Shown piece after piece: positions 40,401-53,419 of a DNA stretch of 64,000 nt. The number at the start of each line of letters is the position of its first letter. Position 1 is the stretch's first letter. Position numbers and translations under genes: made by a program. Origin of the DNA: Marthasterias glacialis (Eukaryota; Echinodermata; Asteroidea; Forcipulatida; Asteriidae); assembly GCA_911728455.2 (NCBI GenBank), contig OU452240.1, forward strand, positions 5,093,913 through 5,157,912, given 5' to 3'. Under the pieces are notes generated by a model, which was not told where the DNA came from, did not search any database, and worked only from the letters and a program-made list of their open reading frames with translations.

Positions 40401-40709
40401 AAAAAAGAAGTCGGCAGCGCCACGGCCAATAACTCCAGAAATAATGGGGCTAGAGAGAAATTTCTTGTACCTGCAGGTAGCTGCAATAGTCCTCTATCCG
40501 AAAATCTGGTTTTTCCGGCCAGCCAGGGCCATCTTCAGCCTTGAAACTACCAGGGAGCGGGGCTGCTCCGAATGCGCTTCAAACGCCTGTCTAATGGCAC
40601 TTTTGTACACGAAGCTGTAACAGAGTGGAAACAAGACTTAGCAACGGCTCTATCTCCCAAAGTATTGGCGGGAAACTGACAAGTCTGACACTGTTGGAAA
40701 GCTCTGCTC

Positions 40710-40983
40710 AAGAAATAATGGGGCTAGAGAGAAATTTCTTGTACCTGCAGGTAGCTGCAATAGTCCTCTATCCGAAAATCTGGTTTTTCCGGCCAGCCAG
40801 GGCCATCTTCAGCCTTGAAACCACCAGGGAGCGGGGCTGCTCCGAATGCGCTTCAAACGCCTGTCTAATGGCACTTTTGTACACGAAGCTGTAACAGAGT
40901 GGAAACAAGACTTAGCAACGGCTCTATCTCCCAAAGTATTGGCGGGAAACTGACAAGTCTGACACTGTTGGAAAGCTCTGCTC
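40710..40983. repeat. Monomer with 214-bp deletion, first copy
   Basis: The unit is 274 bp. The hairpin loop sequence GCTCTGCTCA runs directly into AGAAATAATGG, removing the 3' hairpin arm, SacII site and A-tracts. About 2 bases (AG) are shared at the junction if the parent had the AAGGG loop variant. Confidence 0.9.
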
Positions 40984-42443
40984 ATGGGCTTTCCAAATAT
41001 GCCGGTCTTGGGGCTGCAGGATAAACAGGGAGGATGCCAAGGACCGCGGAGTCAGGACACTCCCAGGATGTCCAGTGCATACGGCCATGCTGTGTGTACG
41101 TCAACAATAGCCAAGGCCGCGACATGTGTGATGGAACGATGCCAGCAAAAAAAAAACGCCAAAAAAAGAAGTCGGCAGCGCCACGGCCAATAACTCCAGA
41201 AATAATGGGGCTAGAGAGATATTTCTTGTACCTGCAGGTAGCTGTAATAGTCCTCTATCCGAAAATCTGGTTTTTCCGGCCAGCCAGGGCCATCTTCAGC
41301 CTTGAAACCACCAGGGAGCGGGGCTGCTCCGAATGCGCTTCAAACGCCTGTCTAATGGCACTTTTGTACACGAAGCTGTAACAGAGTGGAAACAAGACTT
41401 AGCAACGGCTCTATCTCCCAAAGTATTGGCGGGAAACTGACAAGTCTGACACTGTTGGAAAGCTCTGCTCATGGGCTTTCCAAAAATGCCGGTCTTGGGG
41501 CTGCAGGATAAACAGGGAGGATGCCAAGGACCGCGGAGTCAGGACACCCCGATGATGTCCAGTGCATACGGCCATGCTGTGTGTACGTCAACAATAGCCA
41601 AGGCCGCTACATGTGTGATGGACCGAAGCGAGCAAAAAAAAACGCCAAAAAAAGAAGTCGGCAGCGCCACGGCCAATAACTCCAGAAATAATGGGGCTAG
41701 AGAGATATTTCTTGTACCTGCAGGTAGCTGCAATAGTCCTCTATCCGAAAATCTGGTTTTTCCGGCCAGCCAGGGCCATCTTCAGCCTTGAAACCACCAG
41801 GGAGCGGGGCTGCTCCGAATGCGCTTCAAACGCCTGTCTAATGGCACTTTTGTACACGAAGCTGTAACAGAGTGGAAACAAGACTTAGCAACGGCTCTAT
41901 CTCCCAAAGTATTGGCGGGAAACTGACAAGTCTGACACTGTTGGAAAGCTCTGCTCATGGGCTTTCCAAATATGCCGGTCTTGGGGCTGCAGGATAAACA
42001 GGGAGGATGCCAAGGACCGCGGAGTCAGGACACCCCGATGATGTCCAGTGCATACGGCCATGCTGTGTGTACGTCAACAATAGCCAAGGCCGCTACATGT
42101 GTGATGGACCGAAGCGAGCAAAAAAAAAACGCCAAAAAAAGAAGTCGGCAGCGCCACGGCCAATAACTCCAGAAATAATGGGGCTAGAGAGAAATTTCTT
42201 GTACCTGCAGGTAGCTGCAATAGTCCTCTATCCGAAAATCTGGTTTTTCCGGCCAGCCAGGGCCATCTTCAGCCTTGAAACCACCAGGGAGCGGGGCTGC
42301 TCCGAATGCGCTTCAAACGCCTGTCTAATGGCACTTTTGTACACGAAGCTGTAACAGAGTGGAAACAAGACTTAGCAACGGCTCTATCTCCCAAAGTATT
42401 GGCGGGAAACTGACAAGTCTGACACTGTTGGAAAGCTCTGCTC

Positions 42444-42717
42444 AAGAAATAATGGGGCTAGAGAGAAATTTCTTGTACCTGCAGGTAGCTGCAATAGTCC
42501 TCTATCCGAAAATCTGGTTTTTCCGGCCAGCCAGGGCCATCTTCAGCCTTGAAACCACCAGGGAGCGGGGCTGCTCCGAATGCGCTTCAAACGCCTGTCT
42601 AATGGCACTTTTGTACACGAAGCTGTAACAGAGTGGAAACAAGACTTAGCAAAGGCTCTATCTCCCAAAGTATTGGCGGGAAACTGACAATTCTGACACT
42701 GTTGGAAAGCTCTGCTC
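42444..42717. repeat. Monomer with 214-bp deletion, second copy
   Basis: It has the same junction and length (274 bp) as the unit at 40710, 1734 bp away. This marks it as a copy made by duplication of the 1735-bp block, not an independent deletion. Confidence 0.9.
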
Positions 42718-43203
42718 ATGGGCTTTCCAAAAATGCCGGACTTGGGGCTGCAGAATAAACAGGGAGGATGCCAAGGACCGCGGAGTCAGGACACCACGAT
42801 GATGTCCAGTGCATACAACCATGCTGTGTGTACGTCAACAATAGCCAAGCCCGCTACATGTGTGATGGAACGATGCCAGCAAAAAAAAACGCCAAAAAAA
42901 GAAGTCGGTAGCGCCACGGCCAATAACTCCAGAAATAATGGGGCTAGAGAGATATTTCTTGTACCTGCAGGTAGCTGCAATAGTCCTCTATCCGAAAATC
43001 TGGTTTTACCGGCCAGCTAGGGCCATCTTCAGCCTTGAAACCACCAGGAAGCGGGGCTGCTCCGAATGCGCTTCAAACGCCTGTCTAATGGCACTTTTGT
43101 ACACGAAGCTGTAACAGAGTGGAAACAAGACTTAGCAACGGCTCTATCTCCCAAAGTATTGGCGGGAAACTGACAAGTCTGACACTGTTGGAAAGCTCTG
43201 CTC

Positions 43204-46200
43204 AAGGGCTTTCCAAAAATGCCGGTCTTGGGGCTGCAGGATAAACAGGGAGGATGCCAAGGACCGCGGAGTCAGGACACCCCGAGGATGTCCAGTGCAT
43301 ACGGCCATGCTGTGTGTACGTCAACAATAGCCAAGGCCGCTACATGTGTGATGGAACGATGCCAGCAAAAAAAAACGCCAAAAAAAGAAGTCGGCAGCGC
43401 CACGGCCAATAACTCCAGAAATAATGGGGCTAGAGAGATATTTCTTGTACCAGCGGGTAGCTGCATTAGTCCTCTATCCGAAAATCTGGTTTTACCGGCC
43501 AGCTAGGGCCATCTTCAGCCTTGAAACCACCAGGGAGCGGGGCTGCTCCGAATGCGCTTCAAACGCCTGTCTAATGGCACTTTTGTACACGAAGCTGTAA
43601 CAGAGTGGAAACAAGACTTAGCAACGGCTCTATCTCCCAAAGTATTGGCGGGAAACTGACAAGTCTGACACTGTTGGAAAGCTCTGCTCATGGGCTTTCC
43701 AAAAATGCCGGTCTTGGGGCTGCAGAATAAACAGGAAGGATGCCAAGGACCGCGGAGTCAGGACACCCCGAGGATGTCCAGTGCATACGGCCATGCTGTG
43801 TGTACGTCAACAATAGCCAAGGCCGCTACATGTGCGATGGACCGATGCCAGCAAAAAAAAAACGCCAAAAAAAGAAGTCGGCAGCGCCACGGCCAATAAC
43901 TCCAGAAATAATGGGGCTAGAGAGGAATTTCTTGTACCTGCAGGTAGCTGCAATAGTCCTCTATCCGAAAATCTGGTTGTCCCGGCCAGCCAGGGCCATC
44001 TTCAGCCTTGAAACCACCAGGGAGCGGGGCTGCTCCGAATGCGCTTCAAACGCCTGTCTAATGGCACTTTTGTACACGAAGCTGTAACAGAGTGGAAACA
44101 AGACTTAGCAACGGCTCTATCTCCCAAAGTATTGGCGGGAAACTGACAAGTCTGACACTGTTGGAAAGCTCTGCTCATGGGCTTTCCAAAATTGCCGGTC
44201 TTGGGGCTGCAGGATAAACAGGGAGGATGCCAAGGACCGCGGAGTCAGGACACCCCGATGATGTCCAGTGCATACGGCCATGCTGTGTGTACGTCAACAA
44301 TAGCCAAGGCCAAAACATGTGTGATGGACCGATGCCAGCAAAAAAAAAAAACGCCAAAAAAGAAGTCGGCAGCGCCACGGCCAATAACTCCAGAAATAAT
44401 GGGGCTAGAGAGGAATTTCTTGTACCTGCAGGTAGCTGCAATAGTCCTCCATCCGAAAATCTGGTTTTCCCGGCCAGCCAGGGTCATCTTCCGCCTTGAA
44501 ATTACCAGGGAGCGGGGCAGCTCCAAATGCGCTTCAAACGCCTGTCTAATGGCACTTTTGTACACGAAGCTGTAACAGAGTGGAAACAAGACTTAGCAAC
44601 GGCTCTATCTCCCAAAGTATTAGCGGGAAACTGACAAGTCTGACACTGTTGGAAAGCTCTGCTCATGGGCTTTCCAAAAATGCCGGTCTTGGGGCAGCAG
44701 GATAAACAGGGAGGATGCCAAGGACCGCGGAGTCAGGACACCCCGAGGATGTCCAGTGCATACGGCCATGCTGTGTGTACGTCAACAATAGCCAAGGCCG
44801 CTACATGTGTGATGGAACGATGCCAGCAAAAAAAAACGCCAAAAAAAGAAGTCGGCAGCGCCACGGCCAATAACTCCAGAAATAATTGGGCTAGAGAGAA
44901 ATTTCTTGTACCAGCGGGTAGCTGCATTAGTCCTCTATCCGAAAATCTGGTTTTACCGGCCAGCTAGGGCCATCTTCAGCCTTGAAACCACCAGGGAGCG
45001 GGGCTGCTCCGAATGCGCTTCAAACGCCTGTCTAATGGCACTTTTGTACACGAAGCTGTAACAGAGTGGAAACAAGACTTAGCAACGGCTCTATCTCCCA
45101 AAGTATTTGCGGGAAACTGACAAGTCTGACACTGTTGGAAAGCTCTGCTCATGGGCTTTCCAAAAATGCCGGTCTTGGGGCTGCAGGATAAACAGGGAGG
45201 ATGCCAAGGACCGCGGAGTCAGGACACCACGATGATGTCCAGTGCATACAACCATGCTGTGTGTACGTCAACAATAGCCAAGCACGCTACATGTGTGATG
45301 GAACGATGCCAGCAAAAAAAAACGCCAAAAAAAGAAGTCGGTAGCGCCACGGCCAATAACTCCAGAAATAATGGGGCTAGAGAGATATTTCTTGTACCTG
45401 CAGGTAGCTGCAATAGTCCTCTATCCGAAAATCTGGTTTTACCGGCCAGCTAGGGCCATCTTCAGCCTTGAAACCACCAGGAAGCGGGGCTGCTCCGAAT
45501 GCGCTTCAAACGCCTGTCTAATGGCACTTTTGTACACGAAGCTGTAACAGAGTGGAAACAAGACTTAGCAACGGCTCTATCTCCCAAAGTATTGGCGGGA
45601 AACTGACAAGTCTGACACTGTTGGAAAGCTCTGCTCAAGGGCTTTCCAAAAATGCCGGTCTTGGGGCTGCAGGATAAACAGGGAGGATGCCAAGGACCGC
45701 GGAGTCAGGACACCCCGAGGATGTCCAGTGCATACGGCCATGCTGTGTGTACGTCAACAATAGCCAAGGCCGCTACATGTGTGATGGAACGATGCCAGCA
45801 AAAAAAAACGCCAAAAAAAGAAGTTCGCAGCGCCACGGCCAATAACTCCAGAAATAATGGGGCTAGAGAGAAATTTCTTGTACCAGCGGGTAGCTGCATT
45901 AGTCCTCTATCCGAAAATCTGGTTTTACCGGCCAGCTAGGGCCATCTTCAGCCTTGAAACCACCAGGAAGCGGGGCTGCTCCGAATGCGCTTCAAACGCC
46001 TGTCTAATGGCACTTTTGTACACGAAGCTGTAACAGAGTGGAAACAAGACTTAGCAACGGCTCTATCTCCCAAAGTATTGGCGGGAAACTGACAAGTCTG
46101 ACACTGTTGGAAAGCTCTGCTCATGGGCTTTCCAAAAATGCCGGTCTTGGGGCTGCAGAATAAACAGGAAGGATGCCAAGGACCGCGGAGTCAGGACACC

Positions 46201-47581
46201 CCGAGGATGTCCAGTGCATACGGCCATGCTGTGTGTACGTCAACAATAGCCAAGGCCGCTACATGTGCGATGGACCGATGCCAGCAAAAAAAAAACGCCA
46301 AAAAAAGAAGTCGGCAGCGCCACGGCCAATAACTCCAGAAATAATGGGGCTAGAGAGAAATTTCTTGTACCTGCAGGTAGCTGCAATAGTCCTCTATCCG
46401 AAAATCTGGTTTTCCCGGCCAGCCAGGGCCATCTTCAGCCTTGAAACCACCAGGGAGCGGGGCTGCTCCGAATGCGCTTCAAACGCCTGTCTAATGGCAC
46501 TTTTGTACACGAAGCTGTAACAGAGTGGAAACAAGACTTAGCAACGGCTCTATCTCCCAAAGTATTGGCGGGAAACTGACAAGTCTGACACTGTTGGAAA
46601 GCTCTGCTCATGGGCTTTCCAAAATTGCCGGTCTTGGGGCTGCAGGATAAACAGGGAGGATGCCAAGGACCGCGGAGTCAGGACACCCCGATGATGTCCA
46701 GTGCATACGGCCATGCTGTGTGTACGTCAACAATAGCCAAGGCCAAAACATGTGTGATGGACCGATGCCAGCAAAAAAAAAACGCCAAAAAAGAAGTCGG
46801 CAGCGCCACGGCCAATAACTCCAGAAATAATGGGGCTAGAGAGGAATTTCTTGTACCTGCAGGTAGCTGCAATAGTCCTCCATCCGAAAATCTGGTTTTC
46901 CCGGCCAGCCAGGGTCATCTTCCGCCTTGAAATTACCAGGGAGCGGGGCTGCTCCAAATGCGCTTCAAACGCCTGTCTAATGGCCATTTTGTACACGAAG
47001 CTGTAACAGAGTGGAAACAAGACTTAGCAACGGCTCTATCTCCCAAAGTATTGGCGGGAAACTGACAAGTCTGACACTGTTGGAAAGCTCTGCTCATGGG
47101 CTTTCCAAAAATGCCGGTCTTGGGGCTGCAGGATAAACAGGAAGGATGCGAAGGACTGCGGAGTCAGGACACCCCGAGAATGTCCAGTGCATACGGCCAT
47201 GCTGTGTGTACGTCAACAATAGCCAAGCCGCTACATGTGCAATGGACCGATGCCAGCAAAAAAAAAACGCCAAAAAAAGAAGTCGGCAGCGCCACGGCCA
47301 ATAACTCCAGAAATAATGGGGCTAGAAAGACATTTCTTGTACCTGCGGGTATCTGCAATAATCCTCTATCCGAAAATCTGGTTTTCCCGGCCAGCCAGGG
47401 CCATCTTCAGCCTTGAAACCACCAAGGAGCGGGGCTGCTCCGAATGCGCTTCAAACGCCTGTCTAATGGCACTTTTGTACACGAAGCTGTAACAGAGTGG
47501 AAACAAGACTTAGCAACGGCTCTATCTCCCAAAGTATTGGCGGGAAACTGACAAGTCAGACACTGTTGGAAAGCTCTGCTC
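43204..47581. repeat. 4378-bp higher-order repeat, copy A
   Basis: Nine monomers in the order 43204, 43690, 44177, 44665, 45151, 45637, 46123, 46610 and 47096. Each has private variants matched one-for-one in copy B, including TTAGCGGGAAA before 44665, TTTGCGGGAAA before 45151, GAAGTTCGC in 45637 and GGCCATTTTG at about 46983. The left limit is close to 43204, because the preceding unit (42718) does not match the unit 4378 bp further on. Confidence 0.92.
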
Positions 47582-50500
47582 AAGGGCTTTCCAAAAATGC
47601 CGGTATTGGGGCTGCAGGATAAACAGGGAGGATGCCAAGGACCGCGGAGTCAGGACACCCCGAGGATGTCCAGTGCATACGGCCATGCTGTGTGTACGTC
47701 AACAATAGCCAAGGCCGCTACATGTGTGATGGAACGATGCCAGCAAAAAAAAACGCCAAAAAAAGAAGTCGGCAGCGCCACGGCCAATAACTCCAGAAAT
47801 AATGGGGCTAGAGAGATATTTCTTGTACCAGCGGGTAGCTGCATTAGTCCTCTATCCGAAAATCTGGTTTTACCGGCCAGCTAGGGCCATCTTCAGCCTT
47901 GAAACCACCAGGGAGCGGGGCTGCTCCGAATGCGCTTCAAACGCCTGTCTAATGGCACTTTTGTACACGAAGCTGTAACAGAGTGGAAACAAGACTTAGC
48001 AACGGCTCTATCTCCCAAAGTATTGGCGGGAAACTGACAAGTCTGACACTGTTGGAAAGCTCTGCTCATGGGCTTTCCAAAAATGCCGGTCTTGGGGCTG
48101 CAGAATAAACAGGAAGGATGCCAAGGACCGCGGAGTCAGGACACCCCGAGGATGTCCAGTGCATACGGCCATGCTGTGTGTACGTCAACAATAGCCAAGG
48201 CCGCTACATGTGCGATGGACCGATGCCAGCAAAAAAAAAACGCCAAAAAAAGAAGTCGGCAGCGCCACGGCCAATAACTCCAGAAATAATGGGGCTAGAG
48301 AGAAATTTCTTGTACCTGCAGGTAGCTGCAATAGTCCTCTATCCGAAAATCTGGTTGTCCCGGCCAGCCAGGGCCATCTTCAGCCTTGAAACCACCAGGG
48401 AGCGGGGCTGCTCCGAATGCGCTTCAAACGCCTGTCTAATGGCACTTTTGTACACGAAGCTGTAACAGAGTGGAAACAAGACTTAGCAACGGCTCTATCT
48501 CCCAAAGTATTGGCGGGAAACTGACAAGTCTGACACTGTTGGAAAGCTCTGCTCATGGGCTTTCCAAAATTGCCGGTCTTGGGGCTGCAGGATAAACAGG
48601 GAGGATGCCAAGGACCGCGGAGTCAGGACACCCCGATGATGTCCAGTGCATACGGCCATGCTGTGTGTACGTCAACAATAGCCAAGGCCAAAACATGTGT
48701 GATGGACCGATGCCAGCAAAAAAAAAAAACGCCAAAAAAGAAGTCGGCAGCGCCACGGCCAATAACTCCAGAAATAATGGGGCTAGAGAGGAATTTCTTG
48801 TACCTGCAGGTAGCTGCAATAGTCCTCCATCCGAAAATCTGGTTTTCCCGGCCAGCCAGGGTCATCTTCCGCCTTGAAATTACCAGGGAGCGGGGCAGCT
48901 CCAAATGCGCTTCAAACGCCTGTCTAATGGCACTTTTGTACACGAAGCTGTAACAGAGTGGAAACAAGACTTAGCAACGGCTCTATCTCCCAAAGTATTA
49001 GCGGGAAACTGACAAGTCTGACACTGTTGGAAAGCTCTGCTCATGGGCTTTCCAAAAATGCCGGTCTTGGGGCAGCAGGATAAACAGGGAGGATGCCAAG
49101 GACCGCGGAGTCAGGACACCCCGAGGATGTCCAGTGCATACGGCCATGCTGTGTGTACGTCAACAATAGCCAAGGCCGCTACATGTGTGATGGAACGATG
49201 CCAGCAAAAAAAAACGCCAAAAAAAGAAGTCGGCAGCGCCACGGCCAATAACTCCAGAAATAATTGGGCTAGAGAGAAATTTCTTGTACCAGCGGGTAGC
49301 TGCATTAGTCCTCTATCCGAAAATCTGGTTTTACCGGCCAGCTAGGGCCATCTTCAGCCTTGAAACCACCAGGGAGCGGGGCTGCTCCGAATGCGCTTCA
49401 AACGCCTGTCTAATGGCACTTTTGTACACGAAGCTGTAACAGAGTGGAAACAAGACTTAGCAACGGCTCTATCTCCCAAAGTATTTGCGGGAAACTGACA
49501 AGTCTGACACTGTTGGAAAGCTCTGCTCATGGGCTTTCCAAAAATGCCGGTCTTGGGGCTGCAGGATAAACAGGGAGGATGCCAAGGACCGCGGAGTCAG
49601 GACACCACGATGATGTCCAGTGCATACAACCATGCTGTGTGTACGTCAACAATAGCCAAGCACGCTACATGTGTGATGGAACGATGCCAGCAAAAAAAAA
49701 CGCCAAAAAAAGAAGTCGGTAGCGCCACGGCCAATAACTCCAGAAATAATGGGGCTAGAGAGATATTTCTTGTACCTGCAGGTAGCTGCAATAGTCCTCT
49801 ATCCGAAAATCTGGTTTTACCGGCCAGCTAGGGCCATCTTCAGCCTTGAATCCACCAGGAAGCGGGGCTGCTCCGAATGCGCTTCAAACGCCTGTCTAAT
49901 GGCACTTTTGTACACGAAGCTGTAACAGAGTGGAAACAAGACTTAGCAACGGCTCTATCTCCCAAAGTATTGGCGGGAAACTGACAAGTCTGACACTGTT
50001 GGAAAGCTCTGCTCAAGGGCTTTCCAAAAATGCCGGTCTTGGGGCTGCAGGATAAACAGGGAGGATGCCAAGGACCGCGGAGTCAGGACACCCCGAGGAT
50101 GTCCAGTGCATACGGCCATGCTGTGTGTACGTCAACAATAGCCAAGGCCGCTACATGTGTGATGGAACGATGCCAGCAAAAAAAAACGCCAAAAAAAGAA
50201 GTTCGCAGCGCCACGGCCAATAACTCCAGAAATAATGGGGCTAGAGAGAAATTTCTTGTACCAGCGGGTAGCTGCATTAGTCCTCTATCCGAAAATCTGG
50301 TTTTACCGGCCAGCTAGGGCCATCTTCAGCCTTGAAACCACCAGGAAGCGGGGCTGCTCCGAATGCGCTTCAAACGCCTGTCTAATGGCACTTTTGTACA
50401 CGAAGCTGTAACAGAGTGGAAACAAGACTTAGCAACGGCTCTATCTCCCAAAGTATTGGCGGGAAACTGACAAGTCTGACACTGTTGGAAAGCTCTGCTC

Positions 50501-51959
50501 ATGGGCTTTCCAAAAATGCCGGTCTTGGGGCTGCAGAATAAACAGGAAGGATGCCAAGGACCGCGGAGTCAGGACACCCCGAGGATGTCCAGTGCATACG
50601 GCCATGCTGTGTGTACGTCAACAATAGCCAAGGCCGCTACATGTGCGATGGACCGATGCCAGCAAAAAAAAAACGCCAAAAAAAGAAGTCGGCAGCGCCA
50701 CGGCCAATAACTCCAGAAATAATGGGGCTAGAGAGAAATTTCTTGTACCTGCAGGTAGCTGCAATAGTCCTCTATCCGAAAATCTGGTTTTCCCGGCCAG
50801 CCAGGGCCATCTTCAGCCTTGAAACCACCAGGGAGCGGGGCTGCTCCGAATGCGCTTCAAACGCCTGTCTAATGGCACTTTTGTACACGAAGCTGTAACA
50901 GAGTGGAAACAAGACTTAGCAACGGCTCTATCTCCCAAAGTATTGGCGGGAAACTGACAAGTCTGACACTGTTGGAAAGCTCTGCTCATGGGCTTTCCAA
51001 AATTGCCGGTCTTGGGGCTGCAGGATAAACAGGGAGGATGCCAAGGACCGCGGAGTCAGGACACCCCGATGATGTCCAGTGCATACGGCCATGCTGTGTG
51101 TACGTCAACAATAGCCAAGGCCAAAACATGTGTGATGGACCGATGCCAGCAAAAAAAAAACGCCAAAAAAGAAGTCGGCAGCGCCACGGCCAATAACTCC
51201 AGAAATAATGGGGCTAGAGAGGAATTTCTTGTACCTGCAGGTAGCTGCAATAGTCCTCCATCCGAAAATCTGGTTTTCCCGGCCAGCCAGGGTCATCTTC
51301 CGCCTTGAAATTACCAGGGAGCGGGGCTGCTCCAAATGCGCTTCAAACGCCTGTCTAATGGCCATTTTGTACACGAAGCTGTAACAGAGTGGAAACAAGA
51401 CTTAGCAACGGCTCTATCTCCCAAAGTATTGGCGGGAAACTGACAAGTCTGACACTGTTGGAAAGCTCTGCTCATGGGCTTTCCAAAAATGCCGGTCTTG
51501 GGGCTGCAGGATAAACAGGAAGGATGCGAAGGACTGCGGAGTCAGGACACCCCGAGAATGTCCAGTGCATACGGCCATGCTGTGTGTACGTCAACAATAG
51601 CCAAGCCGCTACATGTGCAATGGACCGATGCCAGCAAAAAAAAAACGCCAAAAAAAGAAGTCGGCAGCGCCACGGCCAATAACTCCAGAAATAATGGGGC
51701 TAGAAAGACATTTCTTGTACCTGCGGGTATCTGCAATAATCCTCTATCCGAAAATCTGGTTTTCCCGGCCAGCCAGGGCCATCTTCAGCCTTGAAACCAC
51801 CAAGGAGCGGGGCTGCTCCGAATGCGCTTCAAACGCCTGTCTAATGGCACTTTTGTACACGAAGCTGTAACAGAGTGGAAACAAGACTTAGCAACGGCTC
51901 TATCTCCCAAAGTATTGGCGGGAAACTGACAAGTCAGACACTGTTGGAAAGCTCTGCTC
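47582..51959. repeat. 4378-bp higher-order repeat, copy B
   Basis: Same nine-unit order as copy A, starting at 47582, 48068, 48555, 49043, 49529, 50015, 50501, 50988 and 51474. The near identity across 4.4 kb, against visibly larger differences between adjacent monomers, means that this block duplicated recently or that an assembly step repeated it. Confidence 0.92.
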
Positions 51960-53419
51960 AAGGGCTTTCCAAAAATGCCGGTATTGGGGCTGCAGGATAA
52001 ACAGGGAGGATGCCAAGGACCGCGGAGTCAGGACACCCCGAGGATGTCCAGTGCATACGGCCATGCTGTGTGTACGTCAACAATAGCCAAGGCCGCTACA
52101 TGTGTGATGGACCGAAGCGAGCAAAAAAAAAACGCCAAAAAAAGAAGTCGGCAGCGCCACGGCCAATAACTCCAGAAATAATGGGGCTAGAGAGGAATTT
52201 CTTGTACCTGCAGGTAGCTGCAATAGTCCTCTATCCGGAAATCTGGTTTTTCCGGCCAGCCAGGGCCATCTTCAGCCTTGAAACCACCAGGGAGCGGGGC
52301 TGCTCCGAATGCGCTTCAAACGCCTGTCTAATGGCACTTTTGTACACGAAGCTGTAACAGAGTGGAAACAAGACTTAGCAACGGCTCTATCTCCCAAAGT
52401 ATTGGCGGGAAACTGACAAGTCTGACACTGTTGGAAAGCTCTGCTCAAGGGCTTTCCAAAAATGCCGGTCTTGGGGCTGCAGGATAAACAGGAAGGATGC
52501 GAAGGACTGCGGAGTCAGGACACCCCGAGAATGTCCAGTGCATACGGCCATGCTGTGTGTACGTCAACAATAGCCAAGCCGCTACATGTGCAATGGACCG
52601 ATGCCAGCAAAAAAAAAACGCCAAAAAAAGAAGTCGGCAGCGCCACGGCCAATAACTCCAGAAATAATGGGGCTAGAAAGACATTTCTTGTACCTGCGGG
52701 TATCTGCAATAATCCTCTATCCGAAAATCTGGTTTTCCCGGCCAGCCAGGGCCATCTTCAGCCTTGAAACCACCAAGGAGCGGGGCTGCTCCGAATGCGC
52801 TTCAAACGCCTGTCTAATGGCACTTTTGTACACGAAGCTGTAACAGAGTGGAAACAAGACTTAGCAACGGCTCTATCTCCCAAAGTATTGGCGGGAAACT
52901 GACAAGTCAGACACTGTTGGAAAGCTCTGCTCAAGGGCTTTCCAAAAATGCCGGTATTGGGGCTGCAGGATAAACAGGGAGGATGCCAAGGACCGCGGAG
53001 TCAGGACACCCCGAGGATGTCCAGTGCATACGGCCATGCTGTGTGTACGTCAACAATAGCCAAGGCCGCTACATGTGTGATGGACCGAAGCGAGCAAAAA
53101 AAAAACGCCAAAAAAAGAAGTCGGCAGCGCCACGGCCAATAACTCCAGAAATAATGGGGCTAGAGAGGAATTTCTTGTACCTGCAGGTAGCTGCAATAGT
53201 CCTCTATCCGAAAATCTGGTTTTTCCGGCCAGCCAGGGCCATCTTCAGCCTTGAAACCACCAGGGAGCGGGGCTGCTCCGAATGCGCTTCAAACGCCTGT
53301 CTAATGGCACTTTTGTACACGAAGCTGTAACAGAGTGGAAACAAGACTTAGCAACGGCTCTATCTCCCAAAGTATTGGCGGGAAACTGACAAGTCTGACA
53401 CTGTTGGAAAGCTCTGCTC

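Larger units (their letters stand above)
34381..42717. repeat. Sub-array V: 2921-bp and 1735-bp higher-order repeats
   Basis: Anchors are 34381, 34867, 35354, 35842, 36328, 36815, 37301, 37787, 38275, 38763, 39249, 39736, 40222, 40710, 40984, 41471, 41957 and 42444. Units 35354, 35842, 36328 and 36815 recur at 38275, 38763, 39249 and 39736 (offset 2921). They share rare variants: GCTGCAAGAT, CCTGTCTTGG, GTAGCTGTAATAG and GGCTATATC. A 1735-bp block of a full unit, a deleted unit and following units starts at 40222 and again at 41957. Units 35842, 37301 and 38763 have a T in the A-tract, making AATAAA. Confidence 0.9.
42718..53419. repeat. Sub-array VI: 4378-bp nine-unit tandem duplication
   Basis: Anchors are 42718, 43204, 43690, 44177, 44665, 45151, 45637, 46123, 46610, 47096, 47582, 48068, 48555, 49043, 49529, 50015, 50501, 50988, 51474, 51960, 52447 and 52933. 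The nine units from 43204 recur in the same order from 47582, at a constant 4378-bp offset. Only a few differences are visible by eye: TCTTGG/TATTGG, GAGGAATTT/GAGAAATTT near 43924/48302, and GAAACCACC/GAATCCACC near 49849. Similarity continues into the 51960 unit and breaks just before its A-tract (about 52106). A 973-bp dimer (51474+51960, 52447+52933) follows. Confidence 0.93.
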
